A DNA stretch of 64,000 bases from a bacterium (Candidatus Blackallbacteria) CG13_big_fil_rev_8_21_14_2_50_49_14 (GCA_002783405.1 PFGG01000064.1:124001-188000), one strand, 5' to 3'. Numbered from the stretch's first letter, positions 41,800 to 51,080 are shown. Notes: generated from the sequence alone by a model not told the origin. Numbers and translations are program-made.

Positions 41800-42645
41800 T
41801 CACTCGATAAGTTCAAAGATACCGTGGCTGAATTCGGAGATGGGTTTTAGAAGCAAAATCTGTTTCGATTGCCAGGACAAATATTCATAAAACAGAGCTG
41901 GATCACGGGGATCTTTCCACCTCAAATCTTTCAGGGCAAGTTTGCCTTGATCTGTTTTTGCGATCAGTTTTCCCGCTTTTAAACATTCAGATAAATTGGC
42001 GAGTTCAAGCCAACTCAGGCCCTTTTGTGATGTTTTATAGCGGGGCTCATAGTTGACTGATACAGGAAATTTTAAGCTCTGTCTAAAAAGTGAGTGCCAG
42101 GTTTTCAGACTTTTTTCTTCTACTTTTGCATCTGCATCCCATTCAGGGCGAATACCCTCCAACCAGGGTTGGTATTTTCGGCCAATGACCTCCATCAAAA
42201 CAGCTTGTTCTGTTTTCCTGAACAGAGCATAGGATGTAAATAGATCTCTTTCAGCCTGGCTTTGAGAACCCTGGGATTTGCAAAAGCAGGCGAAGGCGAT
42301 AATCCCCCTATAGTTTGGATCCCAAGCACTGACATAATCCAACTCAAAAAATGCTTGTTCAGGATCCCATTGGCTGCGATTCACCTTATCGGGTTGATCC
42401 AGTTCAGAACTTTGAAAATAGGCATTCAGATCCGGTGTTTCCAATTCTGAATAAAGTAACCGCGCTTGTACTGCATCATTTGCTTCATCATTCCAGAATT
42501 GCCCCAAGAGCATGAGCACCGAGTTTAGCTTTGGATCTTGTTTGAAGTTATACTCAATCTCAGGAAATACATCTTCTTTTAATATTTGCATACGCAAAGC
42601 TGAAGCGACTTTCAGATAGGGTTGTTCGACAGTTCCAAATGGCAT
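41800..42645 (-). CDS. Hypothetical protein, partner of the TIM-barrel gene
   Basis: A 281-residue cytoplasmic protein not recognised. It has no signal peptide, membrane helix or known motif. Residues 30-80 and 130-170 are helical. ELDYVSAWDPNYRGIIAFACFC and WLELANLSECLKAGKL are the most ordered parts. The ATG shares one base with the stop of the TIM-barrel gene upstream (TGATG), so the two are translated together and probably act in one pathway. I preferred this start to a 37-codon longer frame that runs inside the neighbour. Confidence 0.6.
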   Translation of the reverse strand: MPFGTVEQPYLKVASALRMQILKEDVFPEIEYNFKQDPKLNSVLMLLGQFWNDEANDAVQARLLYSELETPDLNAYFQSSELDQPDKVNRSQWDPEQAFFELDYVSAWDPNYRGIIAFACFCKSQGSQSQAERDLFTSYALFRKTEQAVLMEVIGRKYQPWLEGIRPEWDADAKVEEKSLKTWHSLFRQSLKFPVSVNYEPRYKTSQKGLSWLELANLSECLKAGKLIAKTDQGKLALKDLRWKDPRDPALFYEYLSWQSKQILLLKPISEFSHGIFELIE

Positions 42646-43334
42646 CAATTTTCCCCCCGAATCAAATGAAGTTGTGCCTCTCGCTCTGCAGTGCTCAAGC
42701 TGTGAAAATAGGCCTCTAAAACCAGCGGAATTTCTTGCCCCCGTTCCAGAGCCCAATCCAGGCCAAAGCTCTGCCGCTGCAAAGGGCGGTGACTGTCGTG
42801 CCTGCCATTGTTTTCTGAAAGATGTATTTCGCTGATCGCTTCATAGGCCTGAAGCCGTTTCAGGGTTTGATCTTTCAATACGCCCTGGCAGAGCTGAAGA
42901 TGAAGGTGAGAGATATCTACCGCCAGTTTCAGCCCCAAATCCATGGCCAATTCCAATTCCTGGCCTGTTCCAAGCAAGTAACCTGGGTACATGCTTTCGA
43001 GAATCGGTTGAACATCAGGATTTGCTTCAACGCTTTGCCACCAAATCGTTGCACAGGGGTCGTGAGTTTGGGGGGGATGTACTGAATCTGATGAAACACG
43101 GCAGCGGCCTTGACCGTTCCAGACAGGCTGACGCAAGGCCTGCCAGCAGAAACCATGATGTTTCAATATTGGCAAACCCTGAATATCAAGCCAGTCTGCG
43201 AAGTTTGTGGTGGGCGCATTGCCAGGGGTTAGTTGCAGACCCGCTGGAGAAAGCTGTAGCAATTCTTCGGCGGCAGCCTGCATTGGGCGACCCTGCAAAC
43301 AACTCAAGGCAAGAAACAGATGGGGCGGTGACAT
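42645..43334 (-). CDS. Xylose-isomerase-like TIM-barrel protein
   Basis: A 229-residue protein with the pattern of AP_endonuclease_2 / sugar-phosphate isomerase barrels. LAVDISHLHLQLC is a strand with a metal-type Asp/His, EIHLSENNGRHDSHRPL is the H-x-x-x-N-x-G-x-x-D-x-H motif that binds metal in this family, and IPLVLEAYF is the last strand with its Glu. The barrel is shorter than usual (the family is about 260-290), with weak N-terminal strands, so it may be a divergent isomerase, epimerase or metal-dependent enzyme. It is coupled to the unknown gene at 41800-42645. The substrate cannot be told. Confidence 0.6.
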   Translation of the reverse strand: MSPPHLFLALSCLQGRPMQAAAEELLQLSPAGLQLTPGNAPTTNFADWLDIQGLPILKHHGFCWQALRQPVWNGQGRCRVSSDSVHPPQTHDPCATIWWQSVEANPDVQPILESMYPGYLLGTGQELELAMDLGLKLAVDISHLHLQLCQGVLKDQTLKRLQAYEAISEIHLSENNGRHDSHRPLQRQSFGLDWALERGQEIPLVLEAYFHSLSTAEREAQLHLIRGEN

Positions 43335-43456
43335 GAAGTGCTCCAGCTTTGGCGTTGCTAATGATTATATAGATTGAAAACCCATATTTCAAGCGGTTGA
43401 AAGTCCCGCTATCTGCTAAACTGAAAGACAGTCCAGAATATTTTTGCGGAGCGTTC

Positions 43457-44404
43457 ATGAATTCAATTCCCCCTTTTTGTTTGGTTTTTCCGGGTCAGGG
43501 CTCTCAGGCCCTGGGCATGGGGCAATCCTATTCCAAATTTCCGGTGTATCAGCAAATCATGGCCCAAAGCGAAGCGATATTGGGGTTTCCTTTCAAGCAA
43601 ATCCTCGCTGAAGGCCCGCTTGAAACCCTGACCCGTACTGAATTTGCACAGCCGGCACTCTTTGCCGTGGGATATGGCATTTTCAAAGTGCTTGAAACGG
43701 AATTTGACGTTTTGCCTCAAGCCGTTGCGGGTCACAGTCTGGGCGAATATACCGCTTTGGCTGCTGCTGAAGTACTCGGGTTTGAAGCTGCTTTGCAACT
43801 GGTGGCGCTGCGGGGCCAACTCATGCAGGCGGCCTGTGAACAAAACCCTGGCGCAATGGTGGCCGTGGTCAAGGCTGAACTGCCTCAAATTGAGACGCTC
43901 CTGGCCGATCCCAGATGGCAAAACCAAGTGGGAATTGGCAATTATAACAGCCCCGGCCAATGTGTCCTTTCGGGTGAAAAAGCCGCGCTCGAAGCCCTGG
44001 CTGCAGAAATTCGCATGCAAAAATGGGGGCGGGCTGTGCCGCTGAAGGTCAGTGGAGCTTTTCATTCCCCCTTGATGTCAGAAGCTCAAAAGCGCTTGAG
44101 TCAGGCGATTGAAGCGCTTTCATTTCAGCCTGCCCGTTTTCCGGTGGTCACCAATCTGGATGGTGAGATGACCACCGAACCTGAGGCTTTCCGGCAAAAA
44201 CTGCTCACGCACCTACTCTCTCCTGTTCGCTGGGAAGCCAGTGTGCGCAGTCTTGCGCAATTTTCTTCCCTGATGCTGGAAGCCGGGCCGGGCTCTGTCC
44301 TTTCAGGCCTGATACGCCAAACCCTGCCAGATGTTCAGACCCATTCCCTGGCAGAGGCTAATTTGCTGACTGAACTCAATTTTTCGGAGGCTTCACATGT
44401 CTGA
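43457..44404 (+). CDS. fabD: Malonyl-CoA:ACP transacylase
   Basis: A 315-residue cytoplasmic enzyme that loads malonyl groups on acyl carrier protein for fatty acid synthesis. Motifs: FPGQGSQALGMG near the start, AGHSLGEYTALAAA with the nucleophilic Ser, QNPGAMVAVV with the malonyl-carboxylate region, and SGAFHSPLM with the catalytic His. The usual R in the loop before the C-terminus (V-R-W) is present. GGAG lies five bases before this ATG; the frame extends 20 codons upstream without a ribosome site. It overlaps the aldehyde dehydrogenase gene by 8 bases. No other fab gene is near, so it is separated from the usual fab cluster. Confidence 0.93.
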   Translation: MNSIPPFCLVFPGQGSQALGMGQSYSKFPVYQQIMAQSEAILGFPFKQILAEGPLETLTRTEFAQPALFAVGYGIFKVLETEFDVLPQAVAGHSLGEYTALAAAEVLGFEAALQLVALRGQLMQAACEQNPGAMVAVVKAELPQIETLLADPRWQNQVGIGNYNSPGQCVLSGEKAALEALAAEIRMQKWGRAVPLKVSGAFHSPLMSEAQKRLSQAIEALSFQPARFPVVTNLDGEMTTEPEAFRQKLLTHLLSPVRWEASVRSLAQFSSLMLEAGPGSVLSGLIRQTLPDVQTHSLAEANLLTELNFSEASHV

Positions 44405-45788
44405 AACATTTACCCCGGTACAGATTGCTGAAAAAGTTCAAGCACAAAGAGCTTTTTTCCATTCGGGTCAAACCCGTTCCCTGGATTTCAGACTGCAAGC
44501 GCTGCTGCGGCTGCAAAGCGAGATTCGCGCCCGCCAGAAAGATATATTGCATGCTTTGCGCAAGGATTTTGGCAAACCTTCCTTTGAAGGCTATGCCACT
44601 GAAGTCGGCTTTATTTTGGATGAAATCAGCCATTTTATCAAACACCTGCCCCAATGGGTGGAGCCTGAAACGGTGCCAACGCCGCTGGTGCATCAGCCTG
44701 CCCAAAGCATGATTTACCCCGAACCCTATGGGGTGGCCCTGATCATTGCGCCTTGGAACTACCCCTTTCAGTTATTGCTGGGGCCCATGTTGGGGGCCTT
44801 GATTGCAGGCAATTGTGCAGTTTTAAAACCCTCAGAGTTTACACCTGCCACCGGCAAAGTGGTCAAGGCTTTGGTTGAAGCCTGTTTTGACCCCGCGCAT
44901 ATCTGTGTGATTGAGGGCGCTTTGCCTGAAACCCAGGCCTTGCTTGAGGAGCGTTTCGACACGATCTTTTTTACCGGCAGTACGGCTGTGGGGCGGATCG
45001 TCATGGAAAAAGCAGCCCGCCATCTGACACCGGTAACGCTGGAATTGGGGGGCAAAAGCCCCTGTATTGTGGACCACGACGTAGACCTCAGCCTGGTTGC
45101 GCGCCGCATTGCCTGGGGTAAATTTGTCAATGCTGGCCAAACCTGTGTCGCACCTGATTATCTCTATGTGCCCGAAGAGAAAAAAGCTGAAATGATTGCT
45201 GAGATTTCCTCGCAAATTTTAGCTTTTTATGGGCCTGACCCTTCTCAAAGTCCAGATTTTGCCAGAATTATCAACGAACGGCATTTTCAGCGTTTAACGG
45301 GTTATTTAAACGCTGGGCGTGTGGTGGTAGGCGGACGTTTTGATCGTTCTGAGCGCTATCTCTCTCCCACGGTGCTGGATGATGTGAGTTGGGAAGACCC
45401 AATCATGCAGGAAGAAATTTTTGGCCCGATTTTGCCTGTGCTGGCCTATACCGATCTGGAGGAAGTGATTGAGGCGATTGCGGCGCGCCCCCATCCCCTG
45501 GCGCTCTATTTCTTTTCAGAAAATCAGGCCCGCCAGGAACGGATTCTGAAGAGTTTGTCCTTTGGTGGGGGCTGTATCAACGATACGCTCGTACACCTTT
45601 CTTCACCCCATCTGCCCTTCGGTGGGGTGGGGGCCAGTGGCATGGGGGCCTACCATGGCAAAGCCAGTTTTGATACCTTTTCTCATCGCAAGAGCGTGAT
45701 GCAGCGCCAATTGAAAATGGATCTGCCGGTTCGCTATCCTCCCTATGGCGCGATCAAACAGCAGGTGATCCGGCAGATCTTCCGTTAA
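44397..45788 (+). CDS. Aldehyde dehydrogenase, class 3 (ALDH3) type
   Basis: A 463-residue NAD(P)-dependent aldehyde dehydrogenase of the fatty or aromatic aldehyde group (ALDH3/AldH, YwdH-like). IIAPWNYPFQLLLGPML, FFTGSTAVGRIV and LELGGKSPCIVD (general base Glu) precede FVNAGQTCVAPDYL with the catalytic Cys. The C-terminal LPFGGVGASGMGAYHGK is diagnostic of this class. Its substrate is probably a fatty aldehyde, but this is inference from the group. The ATG is placed six bases after GGAGG inside the fabD end, so translation is coupled. A role in removing lipid-derived aldehydes would fit the fabD link. Confidence 0.9.
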   Translation: MSETFTPVQIAEKVQAQRAFFHSGQTRSLDFRLQALLRLQSEIRARQKDILHALRKDFGKPSFEGYATEVGFILDEISHFIKHLPQWVEPETVPTPLVHQPAQSMIYPEPYGVALIIAPWNYPFQLLLGPMLGALIAGNCAVLKPSEFTPATGKVVKALVEACFDPAHICVIEGALPETQALLEERFDTIFFTGSTAVGRIVMEKAARHLTPVTLELGGKSPCIVDHDVDLSLVARRIAWGKFVNAGQTCVAPDYLYVPEEKKAEMIAEISSQILAFYGPDPSQSPDFARIINERHFQRLTGYLNAGRVVVGGRFDRSERYLSPTVLDDVSWEDPIMQEEIFGPILPVLAYTDLEEVIEAIAARPHPLALYFFSENQARQERILKSLSFGGGCINDTLVHLSSPHLPFGGVGASGMGAYHGKASFDTFSHRKSVMQRQLKMDLPVRYPPYGAIKQQVIRQIFR

Positions 45789-45861
45789 ACTCAGACCCGA
45801 GCACAGGCCTGAGCCACAGATGGTATCATACAGAAGCATCGAAGATCTGAGGTTTTTCCCT

Positions 45862-46764
45862 ATGAAAACGCTTCTTGCCGGTTTGCTGGCTCCCCTGCTG
45901 CTTTTTTCAAGTGTGGCCTGTTTGCAGGCAGCTCCTGCAAAACCCCTCGTGATAGCGACCTACAATGTCGAAAATCTTTTTGATGGAATTCCTGACAATC
46001 CCCGCAATAAAAAAGAGCGGGCCAAGCCCAAAAAAGAACTCCGCGCCCTGGCCGATACCCTGCACCAGATCAACCCTGATGTTGTGGTCATGCAGGAGGT
46101 CGAATCTTTAAAAACCCTGAAAGCGTTTCAGGATAAATACCTCAAAGATATGGGCTATGCTGAACCCGTTTTGATCGAAGGCAATGATCCCCGTGGGATT
46201 GATGTAGCGCTTTTAACCCGTTTAAAAGTGGAATCCCAGGTCACCCACAAGGATTATAAATTCCAGGTTGAAAACCGCAAACGCGGATTCAGCCGCGATT
46301 TGCTTCAGGTCACGCTCAAAGCCGATACGGGCTACCGTTTTACTGTTTTTGCCACCCATCTCAAATCCAAATTGGGGGGCAAAGAATCGGATACGGTGCG
46401 TCAGGCCGAAGCGCAGGCCATTCAGACGCTATTGGCTGATTTTCAGAAAAAAGACCCCAAAGCAAATTTTGTCTTGATGGGTGATTTCAATGATGAACCC
46501 CATTCTCTGCCCTTAAAACCCCTTTTGAGCCCCAAGAATCCGGTGGGTTTAAAGGATATTGCCGCAGCGGATCTGGGCATCAAACCCACGGTCTTCAGTT
46601 ATCACCCCAAGAAATACCGCTCCCGGATTGACTATATTCTCGTCTCTCCAGCCATGTTGCCAGAGTATCGGGCAAAATCGGTGCATATACTCTCAACTCC
46701 TGAGGCCTACTGGGCTTCAGATCATCTGCCGATTGTGGCTGAGTTTACGCCCCAGGATCAATAA
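45862..46764 (+). CDS. Secreted endonuclease/exonuclease/phosphatase-family protein
   Basis: A 300-residue protein with a cleavable signal peptide (MKTLLAGLLAPLLLFSSVACLQA). A lipobox-like VAC is present but imperfect. The EEP fold is complete: IATYNVENLFDG, VVMQEVES with the metal Glu, GDFNDEP with the catalytic Asp-x-Asn, YRSRIDYILVS, and ASDHLPIVAEF with the C-terminal Asp-His pair. It hydrolyses a phosphodiester bond in an extracytoplasmic compartment, and may be a DNase or an inositol-phosphate-type phosphatase. GAGG lies nine bases upstream of this ATG. It lies alone between the aldehyde dehydrogenase and the large glycosyltransferase gene. Confidence 0.85.
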   Translation: MKTLLAGLLAPLLLFSSVACLQAAPAKPLVIATYNVENLFDGIPDNPRNKKERAKPKKELRALADTLHQINPDVVVMQEVESLKTLKAFQDKYLKDMGYAEPVLIEGNDPRGIDVALLTRLKVESQVTHKDYKFQVENRKRGFSRDLLQVTLKADTGYRFTVFATHLKSKLGGKESDTVRQAEAQAIQTLLADFQKKDPKANFVLMGDFNDEPHSLPLKPLLSPKNPVGLKDIAAADLGIKPTVFSYHPKKYRSRIDYILVSPAMLPEYRAKSVHILSTPEAYWASDHLPIVAEFTPQDQ

Positions 46765-46795
46765 ATTTCGCTTTCATTAAGGAAAGGCTCTCTCC

Positions 46796-49700
46796 ATGCT
46801 TGATTTAACTGTTTGTTTGCCGGTTTGCAATGATGAAGTGCTGCTGAAACGCAGCCTTGATCTTTTGAATGGTCAGGTCGCTCAGATTTTGATCCTCGAT
46901 TTTGGCAGTACAGATGGATCTTTGCTGCTTGCCAAAGCTTTTGGCTGTGAGACGCTTTCTCTCAGTTGGGAAAACCATTGGGGCCAGGTCTGGCAACAGG
47001 CAGCCGAACATTTTCAGCACAGCCATGTGCTCTGGCTGCACCCCGGCGAAGAGCCCCAGGCTGCATTAGGGGACAAACTTCCTGGTTTGCTGGCCTCTGG
47101 AGCTTTGGATACTCAGGATTGGATTTGTGAAACACCACGTGAAATTAGCTCTGAAGCGCGGATTTTCCTCGCTCAGGATGCAAGTTTAGCGGCGCAACGT
47201 TTTTTTCCACTGTTTCGAGATCATGCTGATCGTTCCAATTTGAGCACATGGGGCAAACTGCTAGCCAAAGAAATCTCCTGGTCACGCAGCCCAGAGGTGG
47301 TGGGCCCGCTGCTGGATGCTGCTCTGACTGAGCCTGCACCCGATGCCAGAATCCGACTTTTGGCTGCGATTCGGGCCTTTGAACGTCAAAACGACAGTCT
47401 GGCGGTTTCGCTCTTCCAAGCCTTGGTTGATCAGGCCGACACAGTCTCTGAACAGGGCTTCAGCCAGCTGGCTGCGCGGCTTTACCAATTGAAAGTGCTC
47501 TGGGAAAAAGGCCTGAAACAGGAAACCTTTGAACAATTGGATCGTTTTCGTCAAAAATATCCCCAGCTTGAGCAGCAACCAGGCTTGTGGGTTTTAAGGG
47601 GCGTGATGGCCCGTCAGGTTCAGGAAAAAGAGTTGGCCCGAGAGTGTTTTCAAAAGGCGCTGGAATTGGCCGACGATGAAAATCTGAGTTTGAACAATCC
47701 CTTGGTACAAAAGCCGGATATCAGCTGGAAACCCTGGTTGGGTTTGGGTGAGATTTATTTGGAAGAGGGCCAGTTCAGTCAGGCCTACCATGCCTTTGTG
47801 GCAGCCAGAAAAACCCTGCCGGATCACCCGCATTTGGCGGCTCAGTTTTTACGCTCAGCCTTTTTAACCGGACACTATGCTGAACTTCAGGAAGTTTTGT
47901 TTCGTTTTGATGCCTTGCCTGGTTTTACCCCGGGGATGCGCGTCGCTTTGGCTGCTATTTCAGGCCAGGCAATAGAGATTGAACCGCTTGCCCTTGCTGA
48001 AATGCTGCTGCAGGAAATCAAATCGGATGCGCAGGTTTCTTTTAGCCAGTCTTCAAATCCCATGCTGCTTTCCGTGGTATTGGAATATACCCTGCTGCTC
48101 TTGCGGGCCGCCAAATATCCCGAAGCACGCATGCTTTTGCAACATCTGACGCTGCGGTTGCCGGGGCAAGCCATGCTCTGGCATAATTTGGCCTTCAGTT
48201 ATTTTGCCCAACAGAATTATCTTGAAGCAGAAAAATATTACCGCCAGGCCTTGCAGGTTCAACCCGATTTTATTGAGAGCAGAATGGATTTGGGCAAGGT
48301 TTTGGTCATGCAGGGCAAAATTGAAGCTGCCTGTGAGGAGTTTGAAGAGATCTTGGTGCAAAACCCCCGTTTTGCCCCGGCACGAAAAGCGCTCGCCCAA
48401 CTTCAGGAAATTCCTGCCGGTTTGCCGGGTATGCCCTCTATACCTGGGCCTGTGCAGGAAGACGCTGCGCCCGAAGCGCCCTTTGTCTTCCTTTTTCCGC
48501 TTTCACCCACATGGGAAAACGGCATAGATATTGCACTTCGTGCTTTTTATGAGGAATTTGTAGCGGGTGACAATGTCATTTTGGTGGTTCCCGACGGTGA
48601 GGCCGCTCCTGCGATTGAACGCGCGCGCAATTGGGCGGAGCAGAAATTTACGCCGGATCTTTTGCCCGCTGTGGTTCAGCTCAAACAAGCACTTCCGCTT
48701 TTGGCGCATCGAACCTGTCTTTTGCTTCCCGCCCGTTTGCAACCCGCTTCTGAACTTTTGAAAGAAATTCTCGACAGTGACTTTTCACATCTGGTCACAG
48801 GATTGCCGCTCAGCACCTTGCCCATGGGCTATTTGCCCAGCCACTGTCATTCCAGTGGCGATCCCGAGGGGGCTTCCGTCAAGGTCTGGTGGGAAGTTGA
48901 AACTGAATTGCTCAAAAATCAGATGCGGCTGCTGCTTGAACAAGAAACTTCAGAGCCTTCCTCACTGGTGGCAGGTTGGGATACCCATAAACTGATCAAA
49001 AAAGCAAAGAGTCTGCCATCGGCGCAAATGCAGGAAATGCTTTTGAATGCTGACGCCCAGCCTGAAATTCAAATCAGTGTTTGTATGATTGTCAAGGATG
49101 AAGCACGTTTCCTGCCTTCCTGCCTTGAAAGTTTTGCGGATCAGGTCGATGAAATTATTGTCGTGGATACGGGCTCACGCGATCAGACCCGAGAGATTGC
49201 CCGTTCTTTTGAAAAGGTGCGCCTGTTTGAAAAAGCCTGGCATGATGATTTTGCCGAGGCCCGAAATGCTGCGCTTGAACAGGCGACCTGCCCTTGGATT
49301 CTGGTTTTGGATGCTGATGAGTATTTGCCTGTGGGCTTTATCCCCAGTTTGCGCCAATATCTTGCACACCACCGTCCAGAAGTGGATGCCTATGTCTTTT
49401 CCGTGGTGGCCTTGGATGAAGAGGGGCAGGAGACTGCCCAGGATACCCTGCCTGTTCCCCGCCTCTTTGCCAATTCGCCAGATTTGAGATTTAAAGGCCG
49501 AATTCACGAACTATTAACCCATGCCCAGCATTCAGAGATGGTCTATGTGCATCTTCAGGGTTTGCCGATTTATCACCGGGGATACCAGGAAGAAATCAGG
49601 CAGGAAAAGCAAAAATTGCAGCGGGATACGGCTTTGATGGAGCGCATGCTGGCTGAAGCCCCTGAGGCCCAGGAGTCTGAACGCATGTATCTGATTTTAG

Positions 49701-50182
49701 GTTTGGCCCAGGAACAGGCTGAAAACTGGGACAAGGCCCTTGATTATTATCGTTTGGGTTTAGAGCATGTGGCCGAAGACTCATCCGCCCATGCCACCCT
49801 TCAGAAAGGGGTTTGGCGGATTGAATTGAAGCGGGGAGATCCCCGTTCCATTTATAAAGCAGTCAAACCGGAGTTCTGTGAGGATCCTGAAGTTTTATTA
49901 CTTTGGGCTGAAGCCGCGCAAAGTATGGGTTTGCTGGATGAGGCCTTGAAAGGCTATGAGTTGGCTCTCGCCTTGTCTGACCGGCTCGCTTTGAAACCTG
50001 ATTTATTGGGCAGTCGCCCCAAACGGGCTTGGATTTTTGAAAAATTGGTTCAGGCCTATCATCAACTGGGGCAACCTGCGACTGCTTTGTATTTCAGTGA
50101 ACGTCTGGTCAAAGACAATCCTGCTGTGCCTGAACACTGGCATTTATACAGAGAACTTCTGCAACGTGCCGCACAGGCCTAA
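46796..50182 (+). CDS. Large protein with two GT2-type domains and TPR repeats
   Basis: A 1128-residue protein, cytoplasmic or membrane-associated. Residues 1-120 resemble a GT2 N-terminus (LTVCLPVCNDEVLLKRSL; ILDFGSTDGS), but the metal-binding D-x-D is replaced by LHPGEE, so this domain may be inactive. Residues 180-545 are TPR repeats (AFSYFAQQNYLEAEKYYRQALQVQPDF). After a linker domain, a second and complete GT2 starts near 760 (ISVCMIVKDEARFLPSCLES, VDTGSRDQTREIA, then VLDADEY as D-x-D), followed by more TPRs to the end. Such proteins glycosylate surface polysaccharide, pili or flagellin. AAGGA lies upstream of the ATG and a hairpin follows. Confidence 0.85.
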   Translation: MLDLTVCLPVCNDEVLLKRSLDLLNGQVAQILILDFGSTDGSLLLAKAFGCETLSLSWENHWGQVWQQAAEHFQHSHVLWLHPGEEPQAALGDKLPGLLASGALDTQDWICETPREISSEARIFLAQDASLAAQRFFPLFRDHADRSNLSTWGKLLAKEISWSRSPEVVGPLLDAALTEPAPDARIRLLAAIRAFERQNDSLAVSLFQALVDQADTVSEQGFSQLAARLYQLKVLWEKGLKQETFEQLDRFRQKYPQLEQQPGLWVLRGVMARQVQEKELARECFQKALELADDENLSLNNPLVQKPDISWKPWLGLGEIYLEEGQFSQAYHAFVAARKTLPDHPHLAAQFLRSAFLTGHYAELQEVLFRFDALPGFTPGMRVALAAISGQAIEIEPLALAEMLLQEIKSDAQVSFSQSSNPMLLSVVLEYTLLLLRAAKYPEARMLLQHLTLRLPGQAMLWHNLAFSYFAQQNYLEAEKYYRQALQVQPDFIESRMDLGKVLVMQGKIEAACEEFEEILVQNPRFAPARKALAQLQEIPAGLPGMPSIPGPVQEDAAPEAPFVFLFPLSPTWENGIDIALRAFYEEFVAGDNVILVVPDGEAAPAIERARNWAEQKFTPDLLPAVVQLKQALPLLAHRTCLLLPARLQPASELLKEILDSDFSHLVTGLPLSTLPMGYLPSHCHSSGDPEGASVKVWWEVETELLKNQMRLLLEQETSEPSSLVAGWDTHKLIKKAKSLPSAQMQEMLLNADAQPEIQISVCMIVKDEARFLPSCLESFADQVDEIIVVDTGSRDQTREIARSFEKVRLFEKAWHDDFAEARNAALEQATCPWILVLDADEYLPVGFIPSLRQYLAHHRPEVDAYVFSVVALDEEGQETAQDTLPVPRLFANSPDLRFKGRIHELLTHAQHSEMVYVHLQGLPIYHRGYQEEIRQEKQKLQRDTALMERMLAEAPEAQESERMYLILGLAQEQAENWDKALDYYRLGLEHVAEDSSAHATLQKGVWRIELKRGDPRSIYKAVKPEFCEDPEVLLLWAEAAQSMGLLDEALKGYELALALSDRLALKPDLLGSRPKRAWIFEKLVQAYHQLGQPATALYFSERLVKDNPAVPEHWHLYRELLQRAAQA

Positions 50183-50191
50183 GCACTTTTT

Positions 50192-50225
50192 TCAGCGAAG
50201 CAGGGGTATTCCCCTGTTTCGCTGA
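50192..50225. terminator. Hairpin after the large glycosyltransferase gene
   Basis: A 15-base inverted repeat (TCAGCGAAGCAGGGG and its complement with one G:T pair) around TATT, ten bases after the stop. A T-run lies on its left side and no T-run follows on the plus strand, so it is a strong hairpin but termination on the plus strand is not certain. Confidence 0.6.
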
Positions 50226-50282
50226 CTAGAAATGATCCCCAAGCCTTTGATAGAATAATAAAAACACCTGAAAGGGCTGAAA

Positions 50283-50879
50283 ATGATCCGTTCTTCCTTT
50301 AATTCGCCTGCTCCGATTCAAATGCCCCAACAGGTGCAAAGGGCTGCACCTGCTCAGCAGCAGCAAAAAGCAGAGGCTCCGGCTGCCGCCCAGTCCAAGG
50401 AAGCGCCTCCCAAAGACGAAAACAAAGCCAAAGCGTTCAATCAAACGCCGATGCGCGATGTAAGCGAAACCTCCTTCAGTAAAAGCCATACCGCCTCCTT
50501 GGATGCGGTTAAAGAAATTGGCAAACTCATGGAGGCAGAAGAAACAGAGGAAACGGAAGAGACCGAGGCTCCTCAGGAATCATCTGAAGTTGCTGAAACC
50601 TCGGCAACCGAAGAAACCTCTGAAGCTGAAGGGCCTGAGGCCGAAGGCGAAGTAGAAGAGGCCGAATCTGAGCTTGAGCTTGATGAGTTGGAAGAAGCTG
50701 AAGAGGAAGATTCCTCCGGGGAATCTGGCGAATACGAATTGGATGAGCGCGAATCCGATTCACCTGAGTACGAAGTGGCTGAAATTGAAATTGAAGATTT
50801 GTTGCGGATTTGTTCTGAACTCAAGAAAGCCCAGAGTTTTGCTTTGGCTGAAAGTTGGAATCTGTTTACCTCAGCTTGA
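50283..50879 (+). CDS. Acidic low-complexity protein
   Basis: A 198-residue protein of no recognised family. Residues 1-60 are Pro/Gln/Ala-rich, and residues 80-165 are an extreme acidic stretch of Glu, Ser, Thr and Ala in short units (TEETEETEE; ESELELDELEEAEEED). The C-terminal 30 residues (IEDLLRICSELKKAQSFALAE) form one amphipathic helix that is the only candidate for folded structure. There is no signal peptide. A ribosome site (AAAGGG) lies six bases before the ATG. It ends on the same bases as the converging ferredoxin-like gene. It could be a binding tether or a secreted effector without classical signal, but nothing shows this. Confidence 0.6.
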   Translation: MIRSSFNSPAPIQMPQQVQRAAPAQQQQKAEAPAAAQSKEAPPKDENKAKAFNQTPMRDVSETSFSKSHTASLDAVKEIGKLMEAEETEETEETEAPQESSEVAETSATEETSEAEGPEAEGEVEEAESELELDELEEAEEEDSSGESGEYELDERESDSPEYEVAEIEIEDLLRICSELKKAQSFALAESWNLFTSA

Positions 50880-51080
50880 ATCTGTCAGCAAGCTGTAAAA
50901 TTCAGTTTGACCTGTTTTGAGCATCTCACGAATATACGGATGGCAAAGTTTACATTTTTTGCCAAAGAGAATGCTTTCCTGCAGTGCTTCAATTTCCCGA
51001 ATGCCTTGCTCCAGCGCCAAAGCTTTTAATTCATTAAATGTTTTCTGGAAACAGACACAGCGATCAATTTGAATAGACAT
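50871..51080 (-). CDS. BFD-like [2Fe-2S]-binding protein
   Basis: A 69-residue protein with Cys8-x-Cys10 and Cys43-x-x-Cys46 at the spacing of bacterioferritin-associated ferredoxin. FNELKALALEQGI forms the intervening helix and CKLCHPYIREML the typical end. It should carry one [2Fe-2S] cluster and pass electrons, in the best-known case to bacterioferritin for iron release. No ferritin is near, so the partner is unknown. It overlaps the end of the acidic protein gene by 9 bases on the other strand. Confidence 0.78.
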   Translation of the reverse strand: MSIQIDRCVCFQKTFNELKALALEQGIREIEALQESILFGKKCKLCHPYIREMLKTGQTEFYSLLTDSS

